Origin: Pusillimonas minor
GTDB taxonomy: Bacteria; Pseudomonadota; Gammaproteobacteria; Burkholderiales; Burkholderiaceae_B
Length of the DNA stretch: 64,000 bases
Direction of reading: 5' to 3'
Assembly: GCF_014237865.1 (NCBI RefSeq)
Contig: NZ_JACJUU010000006.1
Coordinates: forward strand, 1-64,000
Position numbers and translations under genes: made by a program. Under the pieces are notes generated by a model. The model worked only from the letters and a program-made list of their open reading frames with translations. It did no database searches and was not told the origin of the DNA. Positions 17,862 through 25,952 of the stretch are shown piece by piece. Every line of letters begins with the position of its first letter. The first letter of the stretch is position 1.

Positions 17862-20759
17862 TCAATCTACCTCAAGGTCAGATTCGACAGGTAGAGTCGA
17901 TGCGGCCAGCTCCTTTTCATCCTGGCTAAAGACCTTTGCGGCCGCAGGCTGTAGGTCGTGCGCCAGTCCCTTGTAAGTCTGCCTGTCCACTCTTTCCGGC
18001 AGCTTCTCTGCATCGTCGGTGAACACCGTCACATCATGCCGTTCCCGCGAGATGCTGACATAGTAGGTGTCCTGGGCGGTGGAGCGGCTGAAGCTCTCAG
18101 CGTTGTAAAGCACCCGGTCGCAAGTCAGCCCCTGCGCGCTGTGCGCTGTAGTGGCGTAGGCGTAGTCCATGTTCAGTGGCCGTTCTGTGGGTAGCTGGAC
18201 ATGGCGGCCCTGGGTTTCAAGCGTTACGCTGGCCGAGTCGATGGCCACAACTTTCGCCAGCTGCCCGTTGACCAAGTCATTCTGGGCGTCGTTGCGCGTG
18301 ATGCGAACATGGTCGCCGACAGAAATCTCTGCAGTGTTCAGGTGGTAGACCGATAGCTTGCTCATGGTCTTGGGAATGATTTCTATCGGCTGTACGTTAG
18401 CCGAGTCCGCCTGGACAGGCATGACGCTGATACGGTCATGGCTGTTGCTGCCTGTCACGCCGTAGAGTTCGCCGCGTTTCAAGCCGCACTTGTAATCACG
18501 TTCTGGAATCACGATGTCACCCACGGTGTAGTAGCGGGCAACACTGCGTTCGGCACGAGTGGTGTCATGCCGGGCCAGCAGTTGGCACGGGCGGCCTTTG
18601 CCTTCCAGGCCCAGCAAGGCGTGGATGCGTTGGTTGATTTCATTCCTTGATGCGTTGGTGCCGGTCACGACAATGGTGTTGGCCTGTTCGGCGGCAGTCA
18701 GCCCGGTGTAGGTCTTGGAGATGGCCTCATAACGGGCTGAACTGTCGCGGGTCTTTCTGCCATGTTCGTCGGTGGTGAACTGATCTGGAATGACGCGGAT
18801 CCCATTCAGCAGCGGCAAGGAGTGACTGGCCCGGCCTGTGGCGGCGAGTTCTACCGCCTGGCGCAGCCGCGCCGTGCGTTGGCGTTGGATGTCGCCCATC
18901 AATACGGTCTTCATTCCGTGTTCCTGCAGCATGGCAAAGGCGCGGCCCGCCTCGATGGCCTTGGTCTGGGCAGTGTCTCCCAGCAGTACCACCTTCGCGC
19001 CTGTGGGTTGAATAAGCGCCAGCAGCTTGTCCATCTGCCGCACCGGCACTACTCCAGCTTCGTCGATGACGACCACGGACTTCGGTCCCAGGGAATTCAG
19101 GAAGGGGCGCTTGTCGGCAGCGCCCAGGATGGAGGCAATGGTGTTGGCCGGAATGCCGTCGTCGCGCAGGTTGCGGACCATGTTGCCGTAGGGCGCGAGT
19201 GCCGTCATGGTGTGACCCTGTTCACGCAGGATGGCCTGGGCGTTTTGCAGAGCGAAGGACTTCCCGGTGCCGGCCAGGCCCTGGATACCGGCCACTTTGT
19301 CGGTGCCGGTGGTAATCAGCATGACTGCTTCGCGCTGGCCGGGAGTCAAAAGAGCGTCCAGGGCGTTTTCAGCGTCGGCGGCGTTGATAGAGGGCTGCCA
19401 GGCACCCCGGCCAGCCTGTTCAGCAGCCAGTATCCTGGATTCGGCTTCATGGGCCTTGCGGGTGGCGTAGCGTGGGCTTTCCATCAACAGGCGGCCCTGG
19501 GCAATGGCGTCATCAACCAGCTGCAGGGCAGTGTCCGGGTTTAATCCAGCCAGTCGAGTGACTTCTGCCGCCCATCCTTCGCGGGTCATGGGCTTTGCTT
19601 TTTTGTCCTGTGTGCTGCTGTAGTGCGGCGCTTCCTGGATCAGCGCACCGGATGCGACACGGCCCTGGATAGCTGCCTGAATGGCTGTGATGTTGGTATG
19701 GCCCCCGGCATGGCGTATGGCGCTGTGCAGGAGATCGGCCAGGGGCATAACAGACTCCCGTTCAGCCAGATGCTGGATGGCCCAATCCAGCGAAGCCTGT
19801 GCGACAAGATCGGCAGACGCTTCCTCTGCTTCGGGCGCCTGTCGTTCAGCGTCGTGGGGAGCCTGGTCAAACTGCATTCCGATAGCAACAGCGGCTTCCC
19901 GCCACTGCTGGTGCAGTTCCGTGCGGCTGAAAGCCTGGGATTTCTCTTGGCGGTGCGCCAGATTGATGCCCTGACGCAGTGCATGATGCGCATTGTCGCG
20001 GGTTGTGCCGCGTGCAGTCAGTTCAGACGTGATGCCGGCGCTGCGCTTACTGAAGAACTCGATCTGTTCACGAGTGATATGGGCTAGCTCGATATGGTTC
20101 TTTTCATGGCGGACGGCATACCCCAGAGTGCGGACATTACGTTCCAGTTCAGCTTGATAGATGGCATCGGTCACCCGCAGCAGCTTGAAGATGGCCTCGT
20201 TCGAGAGCGACACCCAGTTACCGTCAGCGCGCTGGGTTAGGTTCATCAGCAAGGCGTGGACGTGCAGGTGAGGGTCAGGGGCTGCGTCTTCCGTAGGGCG
20301 TGCGGTTTCGTGGCGGAACTTTGCAATGATGAGATTGCCTGTCTGTTCTACCCGAGACTTGCCGTTTTCCTTGCGGCGACCCATAGTCAGATGCTGTTCA
20401 ACATAGGCCAGGGCAGCAGCCACCGCCTGATCGTTGGCATAAATCAAGCGTTCATCGCCACCGATCAGCGCCTGCAGCGTAATGCTCTTGGGCGCACCAA
20501 AGGTCAGATCGAGCGCAGCACGGGCCTTTGCATCCTTGCGGATCGACCGGCCAGCTGTCACGTTCCGGCCAAAGTCGCCCTGCAGCATGGCTTTGAAGCG
20601 GGCAGGGTCAATCTCACCGACGGCTCCCAGGCGCCGGGCGCCGACGCCTTGCCAGGTCGCGGCTCCACCGTCGCGGCTGTAGTAATCGTCGGCTTGGTCG
20701 GCGTAGTAGTGGGTGGCAAGAGACGCGCGGGCGCGGTAGCTCTGGCTGTGGGAGATCAT
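17862..20759 (-). CDS. trwC: MOBF conjugative relaxase-helicase (TrwC/TraI family)
   Basis: The 965-residue protein nicks oriT, stays bound to the 5' end and unwinds the transferred strand. The relaxase domain (~1-300) has the two tyrosine pairs at residues 18/19 and 26/27 (THYYADQADDYYSRDGG), the same positions as in R388 TrwC, and the metal-binding His cluster DPHLHVH near 164-168. The helicase part has Walker A GLAGTGKS, DEAG in VVVIDEAGVV and a C-terminal RecD-like block (TTAHSAQGLTCDRV). Length matches TrwC. It lies downstream of trwB in the same direction, but a gene on the opposite strand separates the two, unlike R388. Confidence 0.96.
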   Translation of the reverse strand: MISHSQSYRARASLATHYYADQADDYYSRDGGAATWQGVGARRLGAVGEIDPARFKAMLQGDFGRNVTAGRSIRKDAKARAALDLTFGAPKSITLQALIGGDERLIYANDQAVAAALAYVEQHLTMGRRKENGKSRVEQTGNLIIAKFRHETARPTEDAAPDPHLHVHALLMNLTQRADGNWVSLSNEAIFKLLRVTDAIYQAELERNVRTLGYAVRHEKNHIELAHITREQIEFFSKRSAGITSELTARGTTRDNAHHALRQGINLAHRQEKSQAFSRTELHQQWREAAVAIGMQFDQAPHDAERQAPEAEEASADLVAQASLDWAIQHLAERESVMPLADLLHSAIRHAGGHTNITAIQAAIQGRVASGALIQEAPHYSSTQDKKAKPMTREGWAAEVTRLAGLNPDTALQLVDDAIAQGRLLMESPRYATRKAHEAESRILAAEQAGRGAWQPSINAADAENALDALLTPGQREAVMLITTGTDKVAGIQGLAGTGKSFALQNAQAILREQGHTMTALAPYGNMVRNLRDDGIPANTIASILGAADKRPFLNSLGPKSVVVIDEAGVVPVRQMDKLLALIQPTGAKVVLLGDTAQTKAIEAGRAFAMLQEHGMKTVLMGDIQRQRTARLRQAVELAATGRASHSLPLLNGIRVIPDQFTTDEHGRKTRDSSARYEAISKTYTGLTAAEQANTIVVTGTNASRNEINQRIHALLGLEGKGRPCQLLARHDTTRAERSVARYYTVGDIVIPERDYKCGLKRGELYGVTGSNSHDRISVMPVQADSANVQPIEIIPKTMSKLSVYHLNTAEISVGDHVRITRNDAQNDLVNGQLAKVVAIDSASVTLETQGRHVQLPTERPLNMDYAYATTAHSAQGLTCDRVLYNAESFSRSTAQDTYYVSISRERHDVTVFTDDAEKLPERVDRQTYKGLAHDLQPAAAKVFSQDEKELAASTLPVESDLEVD

Positions 20760-20996
20760 CGTGGCTCCAGAAAGGAAACTGATAGCGTGGACCGATTGAT
20801 TAAGTGAAAGCCTACATATTGAAAAACTTAGTAATATCCTTCTTGCGCACGGGTGATTCGAAGCTGATCAGCCTGTCGCGGCTGGCCCCTAACATGGCGG
20901 TCATTCTCTAGCTTTTTGTCTCATAGATTTGGCGCATATTCGCCCGAATGGCTAGAGACCGGTTTAGCTTCATTATTTTTCGGTTAGGGGGAACCT
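20760..20996. promoter_or_regulatory. Intergenic region upstream of both trwC and the DUF2321 gene
   Basis: This 237-bp spacer must hold the promoter of the plus-strand DUF2321 gene and perhaps one for trwC. TCTCTAGC (20905-20912) and GCTAGAGA (20951-20958) form an 8-bp inverted repeat 38 bases apart, a possible operator. Between them is TTTTTGTCTCATAG, which resembles the TGTCT|ATAG nick core of R388-type oriT with one inserted base. Confidence 0.4.
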
Positions 20997-21743
20997 GTGG
21001 GATATCACGATGTTCAGCAAGTCTGTATGAATGGTCATCAGATCACCGATTCGTACCATCGGTCGCCTGAATTTCGGAGGAAACATTGTTCTAAATGCGG
21101 GGCGGAAACAATCCATCAATGCCAAGCTTGCGGGTTTGACATACGTGGCGACTATCACGTAGAGGGAGTGTTCGCAGTGGGATTCAGGACTCCTGTTCCG
21201 ACACACTGCGAAAATTGTGGGAAACCATTTCCATGGTTAGAGAAGAAGAAGCAACTTGCTGAAGCTGTCGATACTACTGTGGACGGCTTCAAGCTCCTGG
21301 AACACATTTGCAGCCGGTTTCATTTAGTCGCGAAACAACTACGGACAAGGTATAGTGACCGGCCTTCGTTATTGGTGAATGATGAATATGATGTCCAGGA
21401 TCTGTTGCACGCGCTATTGAGAGTCCATTTCGAGGATATTCGACCTGAAGAATGGACACCCAGCTATGCTGGTGCTAGTTCAAGAGTCGACTTCCTTTTG
21501 AAGGACGAGCAGATTATTGTCGAAGTTAAAAAAACACGGGCGACATTAAAGGCGAAGGATGTTGGAGAGCAACTGATCGTCGATATACAACGCTATCGCG
21601 CGCACCCTGACTGCAAAAAGCTAATCTGTTTTGTTTACGATCCGGAAGGATGGGTTGCGAATCCGCGTGGTTTAGAAAACGATCTGACGCGCAGCGAGGG
21701 TGATCTTGAGGTAAAGGTTCTTATTGTCCCGAAGGGGCACTAG
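20997..21743 (+). CDS. DUF2321 zinc-ribbon protein with C-terminal PD-(D/E)xK nuclease-like domain
   Basis: The 248-residue protein starts with GTG after AGGGGGA; MGYHDV is the usual DUF2321 start. Residues 10-75 hold C10, C31xxC34, C42xxC45 and C71xxC74, which look like two or more zinc ribbons. The C-terminal half has a PD-(D/E)xK pattern: D165 in SRVDFLLKD and E176-V-K178 in IIVEVKK, followed by a helix with DVGEQL. It probably binds and cuts nucleic acid; the target is unknown. It lies between trwC and trwB on the opposite strand, is richer in A+T than its neighbours, and overlaps the 3' end of trwB by 23 bp. It is likely inserted cargo with a defence-like role; function is inference. Confidence 0.8.
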   Translation: MGYHDVQQVCMNGHQITDSYHRSPEFRRKHCSKCGAETIHQCQACGFDIRGDYHVEGVFAVGFRTPVPTHCENCGKPFPWLEKKKQLAEAVDTTVDGFKLLEHICSRFHLVAKQLRTRYSDRPSLLVNDEYDVQDLLHALLRVHFEDIRPEEWTPSYAGASSRVDFLLKDEQIIVEVKKTRATLKAKDVGEQLIVDIQRYRAHPDCKKLICFVYDPEGWVANPRGLENDLTRSEGDLEVKVLIVPKGH

Positions 21744-23400
21744 GCCGAACTGATATCTTGACGGGTCTGGTCGTGGCAATGCTTGACGGCCGGTTGGCGT
21801 TACTCCAATCCTCAAAAGTCTTCGTTGCTGTTGTATACGCACTGAACGGCAAATTGACCTTTGTAATCGGGTAATTGCCTGCCAAGGCAATATATCCAGT
21901 TAATGCCGGCAGCGCTTGTATCTGCGCTGCCGTCACCACGTCTTCCGTCACCCGTTCCATGTTGTCCGATGTATTGCGATTGTCCGCACTGCGACTGATG
22001 CTGAACTTGGGGCGTTCCACTTCATGCTTGCCGAGGCTTTCGCTCATGTCCTTGGCCGTTTGCGGGTCGGTGCGGGAGCCGCCGAGCACGGCCAGGTTGC
22101 GGAAGCTGGCTCGGATGGTGGTTGCCATGGTGCGCCCGTATATGTGCTCCAGCTGTGATGTGCTTTGCAGGCCCGCCACGATACGCAGACCGTTCTTGCG
22201 GCCTTTGGTCAGGCCGGCTTCCAGTGAAGGCAGCGCTTCCAGGCTGGCCAGTTCATCAATGAACAGCCACCAGCGTCGGTAGGCGCTTTCAGGCATGGAC
22301 AGAATGGAGGTGATGAACACGTCGGCCCAGGATGACACCAGGGGTTTCATGGAACTCATCATGTCTTCGCGCCAGTTGATATACAGGTTGCCGCCGTCTG
22401 GCTTTGCCAGCCAGTCACGGATGGAGAATCTGCCGGGTTTCATGCCGGTATGTTCCGAGAGCTTGTTCGACAACACGAATCGGGCTGAGGACAGCGCCTT
22501 GCTGGCTTCGCTGGAACCGACAAACAGGGATTCGGCCAGGGTGCCTTCCAGAAACTGCTTCAGCACCTTGGGATCTTCGATGGTGCAAAGCCGAAACAAG
22601 TCCATGATGCTGGCTTCTTCGCCCTGCAGCTCATAAAGTTTCTTTGCCGTTTCACGTAGCAGCAGGCGACCGAAATCGTTCCATTCCTCCGCATTGCGGT
22701 CCTGGCTCATGGGGACCATGGAACGGGCCAGCCGCTTCCAGTCGTAATCGGCTCGCACTTCGTTGAAGAAAGACCAGCCCTGGCTGCGGGCATCGTAGGG
22801 GTTCAGGATGACATCGTTGGGATGCCAGAATTTGCTCAGCAGATCGCCATTGGGGTCAATGACGATCATGCGGTCATTACGTGCAGGCGTTTTGCTGGGT
22901 AGATGCCTGGCCATATCATGCTGTGAGCGTTTGAGCACTGATGCCGCCATGTTCCGCAGCAGCACGGATTTACCCGAACCCGTTGCGCCGCTGATAAGCA
23001 GGTGCAGGTTTTCATTTGCAGTCGGCATAGGAATGCCGCCCACATTTATCTGCATCTTGCCGCGCTCTTCACACTGTCGTGCCAGGTTTTTGGCGCTGGT
23101 GGTGCGCGTCCCGCGCACAAAGCGTTTGTAGGCTGCGCCTTCAAAGCCTTCGGTCCTGGCAGTACGTCCTATGAAAAGTATCAGCACCAGGGAAAGCGCC
23201 AGGCCGACACCCAGCGCACCGTAGAGCAGGGGGTACTGCGGTGTGAGCATCAAAAAATGCCGAAAAGTATGGGCGTTCCAGTCGCGCCAGTGCATCTGGC
23301 TGGCCCAGGTGGCTGCAGTCATCCACGCTACAGTGGGGAAAATTGCCAAGGAAAAGGCGGCAATGCGCCGCCGGGTGATGGGTGAGATCAGGGTGGACAT
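21721..23400 (-). CDS. trwB: Type IV coupling protein (TrwB/TraD/VirD4 family)
   Basis: The 559-residue inner-membrane ATPase brings the relaxosome to the type IV secretion channel. It has two N-terminal transmembrane segments (~15-33 and ~57-77), Walker A GATGSGKS, Walker B WWLFIDELASL and a motif-III-like stretch VAGLQSTSQLEHIYG. It starts 12 bp after the upstream StbC-like gene in the same operon. The C-terminal tail (RPVKISVRPSAPSGQ) overlaps the convergent DUF2321 gene, so the final codons may have changed when that gene arrived. Sequence and size match R388 TrwB. Confidence 0.95.
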   Translation of the reverse strand: MSTLISPITRRRIAAFSLAIFPTVAWMTAATWASQMHWRDWNAHTFRHFLMLTPQYPLLYGALGVGLALSLVLILFIGRTARTEGFEGAAYKRFVRGTRTTSAKNLARQCEERGKMQINVGGIPMPTANENLHLLISGATGSGKSVLLRNMAASVLKRSQHDMARHLPSKTPARNDRMIVIDPNGDLLSKFWHPNDVILNPYDARSQGWSFFNEVRADYDWKRLARSMVPMSQDRNAEEWNDFGRLLLRETAKKLYELQGEEASIMDLFRLCTIEDPKVLKQFLEGTLAESLFVGSSEASKALSSARFVLSNKLSEHTGMKPGRFSIRDWLAKPDGGNLYINWREDMMSSMKPLVSSWADVFITSILSMPESAYRRWWLFIDELASLEALPSLEAGLTKGRKNGLRIVAGLQSTSQLEHIYGRTMATTIRASFRNLAVLGGSRTDPQTAKDMSESLGKHEVERPKFSISRSADNRNTSDNMERVTEDVVTAAQIQALPALTGYIALAGNYPITKVNLPFSAYTTATKTFEDWSNANRPSSIATTRPVKISVRPSAPSGQ

Positions 23401-23412
23401 GGGGGATGAACC

Positions 23413-23847
23413 TCAAGAGATCAGAAACTTGCCGAGGGCAAGCCCGGCCAGTAGCCCACCCAGCACGCCGGCAGCGCCGCCCACAGCCAGGGCGATGGTG
23501 GCCATGCGGCGCGCAGATTGGTGGGCAATGTGGGCGTATTGCGCGGATTCCCGGCTCAGCTGGTCCAGCCGGGAGCCGGTGTCGTTGAGCATGGCTTGTA
23601 TGGCCTGCTGAAGCTGCTGGTTTACCGGCTTGGCAGCCGTTTCCAGCGTGGCGCTCAGGTGGCGGCTGAGTTGCTGGGGCAGCATCTGCTGGGTTTCGCT
23701 CATGGTTTGCATCTGCTGCTGGGCGACATCCAGAGTACGGGTGACGGCTTCCAGCCTGTCCACCAGGCCGGCCACTTCACCCAGGACTTCGTGATACAGC
23801 AAATCCAGTTTTGAACGGGGGCCGCTGGGCGGCGTGTGGGCATCCAT
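23413..23847 (-). CDS. Coiled-coil, C-terminally membrane-anchored protein (StbC-like position)
   Basis: The 144-residue protein consists of a long amphipathic, Gln/Leu-rich coiled coil (~15-105) and a Gly/Ala-rich C-terminal membrane segment (~115-140, ALAVGGAAGVLGGLLAGLALG). I recognise no catalytic motif. It lies 6 bp after the StbB-like ATPase gene and 12 bp before trwB, the place where R388-like plasmids carry stbC or a transfer accessory gene. It could tether the ATPase or relaxosome to the membrane. Family identity is uncertain. Confidence 0.7.
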   Translation of the reverse strand: MDAHTPPSGPRSKLDLLYHEVLGEVAGLVDRLEAVTRTLDVAQQQMQTMSETQQMLPQQLSRHLSATLETAAKPVNQQLQQAIQAMLNDTGSRLDQLSRESAQYAHIAHQSARRMATIALAVGGAAGVLGGLLAGLALGKFLIS

Positions 23848-23853
23848 GACGGA

Positions 23854-24561
23854 TCACGAGAACAGGGCAGCGAAGGCCGCGTTCATCTGCCTGTCCACCG
23901 GCTTGGCCAGGGCGCGCAGGGCATGGCGGTTACTCAGCTGCGAGATGCGGGCATGATCGTCAGAGTCGGCGCTACGCAGCAGGGCGCGGTAGTCGGTCTG
24001 GTCAGCCAGAACCTCTGCGATGGTGGTGCGCTGGTCGGCCAGCAGCTCGAAGACTTCGTTTTCGTAGACGGCAGCCTGGGGGTTGGCCTGCACTTCGCCC
24101 GACTTGGCGGCATAGGCCAGGATGGAGGGAAACTCTTCTTCTACGCTGCTATCGACACGATTGAACAGAATCCGTACCCGTTCCGGGTCCACACCCAGCG
24201 CAGCCAGCGCGGCCACGGTTTTAATGGTTTCGCGCTGGGCTTTGCCGGTGTTGATGACCGGCAGCACGAAGTAGCTCATTTCTTCGTGCGCGCCTTCGTA
24301 GCGCATCATGTGGGTCAGGAAATCCTCGATGTTGCTGGCACCGACATCGACAATCGCGTCATCCCGGGTGAGCAGTTCGCGGAACAGGCGGCCAAAGTGT
24401 TCACCGCGCAGCTGATCGACATTCAGGCCCAGGTCGGCCCCGGTTTCGTTGGTGGATTCCACCGCAAAAATCTGCGCCCCGTTCATGCGGGGTGCGAGCA
24501 GATGGGAAGCAACAACCGTCTTGCCAACGGAGCCGGTGTAATTGAGAACGGCGACTTTCAT
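23854..24561 (-). CDS. stbB: StbB/ParA-like ATPase of plasmid stability and transfer
   Basis: This 235-residue P-loop ATPase begins MKVAVLNYTGSVGKT, a deviant ParA/MinD Walker A with the second lysine absent. The Walker-A'-like segment DAIVDVGASN and VRILFNRVDSS follow, typical of the StbB group. In R388 StbB acts with StbA in positioning the plasmid and in conjugation (family knowledge). Here it is cotranscribed with the coupling protein gene, so it may serve transfer as well as maintenance. The symbol rests on family and context resemblance. Confidence 0.8.
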   Translation of the reverse strand: MKVAVLNYTGSVGKTVVASHLLAPRMNGAQIFAVESTNETGADLGLNVDQLRGEHFGRLFRELLTRDDAIVDVGASNIEDFLTHMMRYEGAHEEMSYFVLPVINTGKAQRETIKTVAALAALGVDPERVRILFNRVDSSVEEEFPSILAYAAKSGEVQANPQAAVYENEVFELLADQRTTIAEVLADQTDYRALLRSADSDDHARISQLSNRHALRALAKPVDRQMNAAFAALFS

Positions 24562-24599
24562 GGTCTATTCCTTGTGGGGTTTGTCAGTGGAAGAGGGGG

Positions 24600-25019
24600 T
24601 TACTTGCCTTCACGGCGCAGGGCTTCCAGGTCGATACGCATGTCGCGAATCTTGCGCAGGTCGCCGGGCGTCTCAATGTTGCGGGGCCGGCCCTGGATGG
24701 CATCGAGGGCTGGGACGGTTGCGGGTGGCGCTTTAGGGGCTGTGGTGGGCGCAGCGTGCGGCTTGGGCAGCGCGGCAGGTTTGGCTGCAGCACACCGCTG
24801 TGCCTTGCGCCAGCGGTACAGCGTGATGGCGTAGGTGCTGTACTGGACCGACAGGCCCGCTGCGGCCAGATCATCCAGCACGGCTGCATGGGGAACGCCG
24901 GCGGCGAGCTCAGCTTCGATCAGAGGAAAGAGCGCGCGCAGCTGGGCTGCGATGCTGATGCGAGGGTCCAGCTCAGCGAGCGCGGCCCGGTAGCGTGCGA
25001 CGGGAGCGGATTCAGTCAT
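24600..25019 (-). CDS. Hypothetical small basic protein in StbA/accessory position
   Basis: The 139-residue protein has a helical N-terminal ~75 residues (LRALFPLIEAELAAGV, ITLYRWRK) with the spacing of a small helix-turn-helix-like plasmid DNA-binding domain. An Ala/Pro/Lys-rich linker and a conserved-looking C-terminal helix (DLRKIRDMRIDLEALRREG) follow. It is encoded 38 bp upstream of the StbB-like gene, where StbA or a comparable centromere-binding partner would be expected. This is a positional inference; I do not recognise the family with certainty. Confidence 0.6.
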   Translation of the reverse strand: MTESAPVARYRAALAELDPRISIAAQLRALFPLIEAELAAGVPHAAVLDDLAAAGLSVQYSTYAITLYRWRKAQRCAAAKPAALPKPHAAPTTAPKAPPATVPALDAIQGRPRNIETPGDLRKIRDMRIDLEALRREGK

Positions 25020-25045
25020 AGGATTCCAGGGGGGATTGATGCCGC

Positions 25046-25504
25046 TTATCGCGACAATTCAGGAAAGACGGCAGCCTGCCTAGCGACCAGCCAGGAGCGG
25101 CCCGTGGCCAGCGCTTCGTCGTAGGCGGATTGTTCGTCTGTAAACGGGGCAGTCTTGCCGTGGGTGGAGAATTGACCGCCGCCGACTTCCTGGCCGTTCT
25201 CCAACAGGCGCAGGGTGAAGCAGCCCGTGTCGGCTGGGTGAGGAAGAATCTCGAAATTGAAGCGCAGCCGGGTCTGGGTGACTTCGTCGTAGAACTGTCT
25301 TTCGACTTCGCGCAGGCGGGCGGTCCACTCCGGGCCGATGCGCTCCAGGGCTTCAGCGATGCTGTAGCCGCGTTCGCGCAGCCAGTCGCAGCGGTTCAGG
25401 ATGAGCGCCGCAGTGAGCGCTTCGCCCAGGCTCATGGTGCCGACGCCATGGAGGGCGGCTTCCTGTGCAATGTTGAGCATGCGGGTGTCGATGGTCGAGT
25501 GCAT
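25046..25504 (-). CDS. Conserved hypothetical plasmid protein, first gene of the stb-trwB group
   Basis: The 152-residue acidic protein has no visible membrane or catalytic motif. The N-terminal half is helical (LNIAQEAALHG, LGEALTAALILNRCDWLRERG); the C-terminal half is predicted beta-rich (RFNFEILPHPADTGCFTLRLLENGQEVGGG). AAAGGAGATTCC directly precedes the ATG, an exceptionally strong ribosome site. It lies between the replication origin and the stb/trw genes and is probably the first gene of that transcript. Function unknown. Confidence 0.75.
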   Translation of the reverse strand: MHSTIDTRMLNIAQEAALHGVGTMSLGEALTAALILNRCDWLRERGYSIAEALERIGPEWTARLREVERQFYDEVTQTRLRFNFEILPHPADTGCFTLRLLENGQEVGGGQFSTHGKTAPFTDEQSAYDEALATGRSWLVARQAAVFPELSR

Positions 25505-25705
25505 GGAATCTCCTTTGCCCTGTGACTTTACGGGCAGTGCTTGGGGTGAAAAGAAGGGGTAGCCCGGGTGGGCGGGTGCTGGCTTCGTTGCTGACCGACA
25601 GCCGCTATGCGGCTGTGCAGCGTGGAATGCAAGATGGCCTGACGTGAACAGGCAAAGTGCGGCGTGTCAGGCTGCTGACGGCGTGACTTGTTCACAGGCC
25701 GGTTT

Positions 25706-25734
25706 GGTAGAAGAAAGGTAGAAATAAGGTAGAA
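25706..25734. repeat. Three GGTAGAA direct repeats with 11-bp period
   Basis: GGTAGAA occurs at 25706, 25717 and 25728, exactly one helical turn apart, between the stb operon start and the iterons. They may be a regulator site for the 25504 promoter or part of the origin. Confidence 0.65.
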
Positions 25735-25786
25735 GGCGCTGCGATGGCTGGAAAGCCAGTATTCATGCGGGTTTCAAAAAATCTTG

Positions 25787-25945
25787 CGCGATGCTGTGAC
25801 GATAAAACGCGATGCTCTGACGAAAGGCCGCGATCTTATGACGTGCCTGCCGCGATGCTATGACGACGCCAAAATCACTTATCCACAGGCTGAAAATCGG
25901 GCCTGGAATGGCTGTTTGCAGGCATGAGGCGCGATGCTATGACGA
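25787..25945 (+). repeat. Five 16-bp iterons of the element's replication origin
   Basis: Copies of CGCGATGCTATGACGA start at 25787, 25808, 25829, 25851 and 25930. Copies 4 and 5 are exact, 1 and 2 differ at one base each, and copy 3 is more diverged. The first four are spaced 21-22 bp (two helical turns), placing them on one DNA face; the fifth lies beyond the DnaA box, eight bases from the stop of the initiator gene. This is the classic binding array of a TrfA-like Rep. Confidence 0.88.
25879..25887 (+). promoter_or_regulatory. DnaA box in the plasmid-type origin
   Basis: TTATCCACA, a perfect consensus DnaA box, lies between iterons 4 and 5, as expected for a host-DnaA-assisted iteron origin. 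Confidence 0.8.
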
Positions 25946-25952
25946 TGAAAAA

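Larger units (their letters stand above)
25505..25952. other. 448-bp replication-origin region (oriV) between the stb operon and the initiator gene
   Basis: No gene is visible. Features in order: a perfect hairpin at 25598-25616 (ACAGCCGC/GCGGCTGT), three GGTAGAA repeats spaced 11 bp apart (25706-25734), five iterons (25787-25945) and a DnaA box (25879-25887). The promoter of the minus-strand gene at 25504 must also lie here. The layout is that of an iteron-controlled plasmid origin. Confidence 0.8.

Noticed and set aside
25787-25945. Regular 16-bp repeats as a small CRISPR array
   Set aside because: Spacing of 21-22 bp leaves only 5-6 bp spacers; these are iterons next to a Rep gene, and no cas genes are present.
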